Source: Sphingomonas sp. CBMAI 2297 (GTDB taxonomy: Bacteria; Pseudomonadota; Alphaproteobacteria; Sphingomonadales; Sphingomonadaceae). From it: a stretch of DNA of 64,000 nucleotides. Location of the stretch: the NCBI RefSeq assembly GCF_029870595.1, contig NZ_JAPDIR010000008.1, positions 62,001-126,000 of the forward strand, in the 5' to 3' direction. This document shows positions 60,466-64,000 of the stretch, piece after piece. Numbering within the stretch: position 1 is the stretch's first letter; each line of letters begins with the position of its first letter. Below the pieces are notes generated by a model. The model made no database searches and was not told the origin of the DNA. It worked only from the letters and a program-made list of their open reading frames with translations. The position numbers and the translations under genes are program-made.

Positions 60466-60786
60466 TCAAGTCTGGGGAGCGCTTGCCGATGGCCGCCACA
60501 GGGCAATGACATCCTGCATCTCTTCGGCGAAACCGAGACCGTCGATATAGACGGCGCCGCGGTCGTTCTGGCCGAGAAAGCCGATCACGCTCGTGATGTC
60601 GTTTGCCACGTCGATGTCGAGGCCGAACATGTCGGCGATCTCGAAATGACCAAGCTCCGGGCCATTCCACCAGGCCATCAGAAAGTTCGCGACGCGGCGC
60701 GCCTGCCCGGTGTCGCCCATGGCGAGCGGGATAAGCCGTGTCAGCGCCGCACGGGCGGAATCATAATCTGTCGGTACGGACGTCAT
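60466..60786 (-). CDS. Conserved hypothetical protein
   Basis: 106 residues from ATG 60786, with GGAG 9 bases upstream. Helical, with ALTRLIPLAMGDTGQARRVANFL and FLMAWWNGPELGHFEIADMF. The pattern GQAR..A.FLLAWWN is common in small sphingomonad plasmid proteins, but I cannot name the family. Same strand as its neighbours, probably one operon. Confidence 0.65.
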   Translation of the reverse strand: MTSVPTDYDSARAALTRLIPLAMGDTGQARRVANFLMAWWNGPELGHFEIADMFGLDIDVANDITSVIGFLGQNDRGAVYIDGLGFAEEMQDVIALWRPSASAPQT

Positions 60787-60859
60787 CGGTTTTCTCCGCG
60801 CGCAGAGGGTATCGAGGCGACACCCGGGCGCAAGCGTTTCTGCCTCGAACGGCCCGATC

Positions 60860-61189
60860 CTAATGAATCGAGCCGAACAGCCGCCGCTTGACCTCGGCCT
60901 GGTGCCGGCCATCCTTCTCGCCGATCGTCGCGGTCATGTCGGCGAGGAGCTGTTCGGCAAGCCTCGGCGGGATTTCCGCATAGGGCGTGATAACGGCGAT
61001 CGCGGCCTCGGGCGTGGGAAGCTCGCCCGGTTCCGTGCCCCGCCAGATCAGCGCTTCCCCTTCATCGGGCTCATCATCGGTGCGAAAGCACACCTGAGCA
61101 TAATAGGTCTGGAGCGGTCGGTCCCAGCCTACCGCCGCGCAGATGACGTCGGGATGGCCGGCCTTGGGCGGGAGAATGTGCCTGCTCAT
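60860..61189 (-). CDS. Conserved hypothetical protein
   Basis: 109 residues. Alpha/beta, with YYAQVCFRTDDEPDEGEALIWRGTE and TPEAAIAVITPYAEIPPRLAEQL. Soluble. Not recognised. Its ATG overlaps the stop of the upstream gene by 4 bases. Confidence 0.65.
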   Translation of the reverse strand: MSRHILPPKAGHPDVICAAVGWDRPLQTYYAQVCFRTDDEPDEGEALIWRGTEPGELPTPEAAIAVITPYAEIPPRLAEQLLADMTATIGEKDGRHQAEVKRRLFGSIH

Positions 61190-61392
61190 GCGTGTGTCCT
61201 CCGCATTCTGTGCGCGACGTGCCGCGCGGCGCCTTCGGCGCTGTTGATGGCCTGACCTGCTGCCGATGCCGCGCGGCGCGCGCCCGCCCTGCGCAGCAGG
61301 TTACGGGCTTCGCGCAGGCGTTCAACGGCAATCGCAATGGCTTGTCCGTCCTCGGACGTCGCGGGTGTGATGCGGCGCAAGATTACCTCCAT
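61186..61392 (-). CDS. Small basic hypothetical protein
   Basis: 68 residues, Ala/Arg-rich and helical (RLREARNLLRRAGARRAASA). Overlaps the next gene by 4 bases, which supports it as real despite its simple composition. Confidence 0.5.
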   Translation of the reverse strand: MEVILRRITPATSEDGQAIAIAVERLREARNLLRRAGARRAASAAGQAINSAEGAARHVAHRMRRTHA

Positions 61393-61425
61393 TTTGGTTG
61401 GAAATTGGCGAGGCGACTGATCGGC

Positions 61426-61776
61426 TCAATCGTCGCAGGGGAGCATGATCGTCAGGACACGGACGGTCACCGCGGCGTCGGCAGGATCTTCCGAGCCCCA
61501 TTCGAGCGAGGGATCGTAATAATCGATGCGAAAGCAGACGATGTGACCCTCGAGCTCGAACTGCCCGTAGTTGCGTTCCGGGCCGTCATCAGGCTTGAAT
61601 TCGTAGCGCCGGACGGCCGCGAGTACCGCGGCCTGGGCGACGGCTTCGCTGACGATGCGGTCGCCGCCTGCCAATGTGGCGAGACAGGTCGCCGTCATCA
61701 CGATCCGCGCGTTTCGATCGAGGCCGAGCCGCACGCGGTCATTGAGCTCGGCGATCCGGGATATGGTGCTGGTCAT
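61426..61776 (-). CDS. DUF3768 domain protein
   Basis: 116 residues from ATG 61776. It has the DUF3768 pattern: RIAELNDRVRLGLDRNARIVMT, then EAVAQAAVLAAVRRYEFKPDDGPERNYG-type, ELEGHIVCFRIDYYDPSLEWGSEDP and VRVLTIMLP. Soluble, unknown function, typical of alphaproteobacterial mobile elements. Overlaps the preceding PAPS-reductase-like fragment by 4 bases. Confidence 0.82.
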   Translation of the reverse strand: MTSTISRIAELNDRVRLGLDRNARIVMTATCLATLAGGDRIVSEAVAQAAVLAAVRRYEFKPDDGPERNYGQFELEGHIVCFRIDYYDPSLEWGSEDPADAAVTVRVLTIMLPCDD

Positions 61777-62375
61777 GCTGCCTCCATCAAGCCGGCGTTG
61801 AAACTCGCGATCCATTCTTCCATCGTCGGCCGCTCGGCGATCGGCACGATGCTGGCGGCGTCCTGGAAACGGATGAGATCGGTCGGCGCATCGCGACGGA
61901 TCGCGTCGATCTCGGCCTCGGGGAGCAGCCGCTCGGCGCGGATGAAATCGGTGATCCTGCCGGGCCGGGTCCTGGTCGATCGGCGCCACAATCCCTCGAC
62001 GGTGCGCAGGCGCGGTTCGGCGCGGGCCTCAATCAGGACAATCAAGCGAAGGCACCACGCCGGCAGGGCGCGTACTTCATCGGGCCGGATGGCGCCGCAG
62101 AAGAAGCAGCTCGACTTGGGCGGCACCGGGAGACCGGCGGCCTCGATCCGGGCGATGCAGCGATCGCGCGTCCAGTTCCATTCGCGCAGCGGATAGCGGC
62201 ACTGGAACAGCGGATCGTCCAGCCCGGCAGCATGGGCATGACGCCGGGAATCGGAGGGCGACGTGTCGTAGCCGATCAGCCGCTCGACCTTCTGCCCATT
62301 CGCCCATGCGGCGCGAGCCGGTGCCCATTGCTTCAGGAAAGCGTCTTGCGGCGCCACCTTCCATTTGAGGCTGCA
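61773..62375 (-). pseudogene. Truncated PAPS-reductase-like gene (C-terminal part)
   Basis: The frame is open from just after TAA 62376-62378 (first residues CSLKWKVAPQDAF), but the only start is GTG 62357. The retained part has YPLREWNWTRDRCIARIEAAGLPVPPKSSCFFCG-type features of phage/plasmid PAPS-reductase-like proteins. The N-terminal nucleotide-binding part (the SxGxDS loop) is missing. The break lies next to the end of a Tn554-like module. Confidence 0.65.
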
Positions 62376-62454
62376 TTAGGTCTGCATCGACCTGTCGTAT
62401 TGGCTGCGCAAAGCCCGCATTTCCGACATCCCCAGTCCTCCTCCCCTTCCAAGA

Positions 62455-62469
62455 CGCCCGATTAGGGCG
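62455..62469. terminator. Small hairpin after the DUF6262 gene
   Basis: CGCCC-GATTA-GGGCG, 10 bases after the stop at 62479. No T-run; may be a terminator or lie near the end of the recombinase module. Confidence 0.4.
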
Positions 62470-62478
62470 TGACCGCCT

Positions 62479-62943
62479 TCAGGCAGTGGAGGGATCGGGC
62501 GCTTCGGCGTTGATGCGGATAGGGACGGGCAGGCGTATCCGATCGAGTTCCTGCACGAGTTGCGCGTTGCGGCGTTCAAGGCGCTCCGCGCGCTGTTCGG
62601 CCTCGAGGGCGCGCTTCAGCAGGCTGGCATTATGTGTTGCGAGGGCGATGTTCTTGGCTTCCACGTGCCGAAGAGCAGAGCGTGTGCGATCGGCATCGCC
62701 GGCGGCCATTTCAGTGGCGCCCTCACGTTGCGATTGAAGCTCGCGCAGGGCGTCAAGAACGTCGGCATGGTGCGTATAGATGATGTTGCGGCCGACCCCG
62801 GCTGCTCGTGCAAGAGCGGCGACCGTTGGCGCGGCGGACGGGTCTTTGGCAAGGACGCCAAGGGCTTCGCGCAGACGTGCATTGGTGTTCGCCCGGCGAC
62901 GGGCCTGCGGGGTGGATAGGTCAGATTCAGACGTCACCGGCAT
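62479..62943 (-). CDS. DUF6262 (TnpC-like) accessory protein
   Basis: 154 residues from ATG 62943, overlapping the recombinase gene by 17 bases. The N-terminal HTH is LREALGVLAKDPSAAPTVAALARAAGVGRNIIYTHHADVLDAL; the C-terminal part is a coiled coil. This is the arrangement of TnpC of Tn554-type elements, which assists the two recombinases. GTG 62934 is a possible alternative start. Confidence 0.78.
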   Translation of the reverse strand: MPVTSESDLSTPQARRRANTNARLREALGVLAKDPSAAPTVAALARAAGVGRNIIYTHHADVLDALRELQSQREGATEMAAGDADRTRSALRHVEAKNIALATHNASLLKRALEAEQRAERLERRNAQLVQELDRIRLPVPIRINAEAPDPSTA

Positions 62944-64000
62944 TTCCTTCGTCGAGCTGGTCGAGGATACGGCGAGATTCCTGGATGCGGGCTTCGGCAA
63001 GTGCTCGGCTCTCGCGATCGAGGTCATCGCGCTGGATCAATGCGGTGTTTCGTTCAAGCCGCGCTTCCCAGACCGGCCTATGCCGGTCGGTCACGGCGAA
63101 GTTGGCGCAAGTCGAGCAGGTGCTTTGTGTGCGAAGCACCGGGTTCGGCTCGCGCTCGCCGCCGAGGCAAGCGGAGGTCTCCCGGCGGTAGAGGCAGTAG
63201 CCCCAGTCGCATACGCCGAGGCGCATATCCGTGCCGGCGAGGATCTCGGTGATATATCCATCGACGTCGCTCGATAGCGTGCGCCCGCGGAACGGCGATC
63301 GCTCGGAGAGCATGACGCCCGCCTTCCCGGCGACGTTCGGCGCCAGGAGCAGGTCTTCCAGCGCCTTGCGGGTTTCTTCGGCGGCTTGGTCGTCGATCAG
63401 CTGGGCAAGCTCGAAGTCGGTGCCCACATAGGCCCGGTCGGTCATCGCGCGGTGGACATGGCCGAGATGGCGTTGCAGCGCCGTCAGGCCGGTGCGGTCG
63501 CGCCGCCCGATGAACCGTGAGAACGTCTTGCGACCCTGATAGGTGGTCAGGTGCCAGGTTCCGCCTTGGTGTTCCGGCAAGGCAAGGAACGGCGCAAGTC
63601 GTTCGTTCAAGCGGATATTGACCATGGGTGATCGCAGTCGAGCGACGGGCATCATCGTCGGAAGCGGCGAGCGTCCCCGGCCGAGCTGGTGGAGCCAGAG
63701 GTTCCTCTTCCCGCTAAGTTCGCGAAGCGGAGCGGAGAGACGTTCGAGGATGTGGATCGCCCGCTGGACCGGCTCGGGCGCGAGCCAGCGATGGACGTCC
63801 CCATGTTCCGTCAGCGACGTCTTCGTGATCGTGCCGACCAGATAGACGTGTTCCTCGCCGTCTCCGTCGGCCGCGCGCCGTTCGAGGCAACCCTCCTCAA
63901 GCCTGAGTATTTCGGAGGCTCTCGCGCCAACGAGATAGGCGATGACGACGAAGCAGGCGTCGCCAAGGCGATCGAGCATGAACGTCAGGCGGCGCAGCGG
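62927..64000 (-). CDS. Large tyrosine recombinase (Tn554 TnpB-like), N-terminus beyond the window
   Basis: At least 357 residues. The catalytic parts are present: Arg in GARASEILRLEEG, TTYQGRKTFSRF (H-x-x-R), and LGHVHRAMTDRAYVG with His and the Tyr nucleophile. The C-terminus is Cys-rich (CDWGYCLY, CSTCANF), typical of the large recombinase of Tn554-type modules. The frame is open to the right edge. Followed by the TnpC-like gene. Confidence 0.85.
   Translation of the reverse strand, partial: PLRRLTFMLDRLGDACFVVIAYLVGARASEILRLEEGCLERRAADGDGEEHVYLVGTITKTSLTEHGDVHRWLAPEPVQRAIHILERLSAPLRELSGKRNLWLHQLGRGRSPLPTMMPVARLRSPMVNIRLNERLAPFLALPEHQGGTWHLTTYQGRKTFSRFIGRRDRTGLTALQRHLGHVHRAMTDRAYVGTDFELAQLIDDQAAEETRKALEDLLLAPNVAGKAGVMLSERSPFRGRTLSSDVDGYITEILAGTDMRLGVCDWGYCLYRRETSACLGGEREPNPVLRTQSTCSTCANFAVTDRHRPVWEARLERNTALIQRDDLDRESRALAEARIQESRRILDQLDEGNAGDV

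Overview
The window looks like sphingomonad DNA (Alphaproteobacteria, Sphingomonadaceae: Sphingobium, Novosphingobium or a relative). It is high in G+C. It carries an F-type conjugation cluster in the arrangement seen on sphingomonad plasmids and integrative elements, plus DUF736, DUF3768 and DUF2493 accessory genes typical of such elements. The host is inferred from gene content, not from rRNA, and the window cannot show whether this is a plasmid or an integrated element.

Layout. 1-8.1 kb: a partial beta-CASP metallo-hydrolase, a DUF2933 / methyltransferase pair, an HxlR regulator, small unknowns, a gene with a degenerate nuclease-like C-terminus, and a VirB1-like lytic transglycosylase. 8.5-27.8 kb: one tight plus-strand operon for an F-type type IV secretion system and pilus: traA-L-E-K-B, dsbC, traV-C, a membrane protein, trbI, an S26 peptidase, traW, a membrane protein, traU, trbC, traN-F-H-G. 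28-46 kb: a cargo island of toxin-antitoxin and defence-like genes: mqsRA, abiE, RES/antitoxin, an IS200-type element, int-fic, vapBC plus a nuclease, a start-less HU gene, DUF4238, a HEPN pair, an Mrr-like nuclease pair, and a TIR-like protein with a C-terminal nuclease protein. 46-53.3 kb, minus strand: a sigma-region-4-like protein, a MobF relaxase, the coupling protein TraD and a ribbon-helix-helix protein, in the order oriT-trwA-trwB-trwC known from R388, beginning at a repeat-rich candidate oriT. 53.7-62.4 kb: small accessory genes (SSB, DUF2493, Phd/PemK-type toxin-antitoxin, DUF736, DUF3768) separated by hairpin terminators and two families of structured intergenic repeats. 62.4-64 kb: a DUF6262 (TnpC-like) gene and a large tyrosine recombinase running off the right edge, next to a truncated PAPS-reductase-like gene.

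How it works together. The Tra proteins would build the pilus and channel; the relaxase, RHH protein and TraD would process and deliver DNA from the oriT. traD, however, has an in-frame TGA between its two predicted membrane segments, so self-transfer may be impaired unless the codon is an error or translation restarts. The transfer functions are split by about 18 kb of defence and addiction cargo, which would stabilise the element and protect its host.

Most notable: the interrupted traD; the TIR-like/nuclease operon and the HEPN pair as possible undescribed defence modules; a vapBC-nuclease triple overlap; a cysteine-free MqsA that still has an MqsA-type operator; two families of intergenic hairpins with compensatory base changes; and a candidate oriT.
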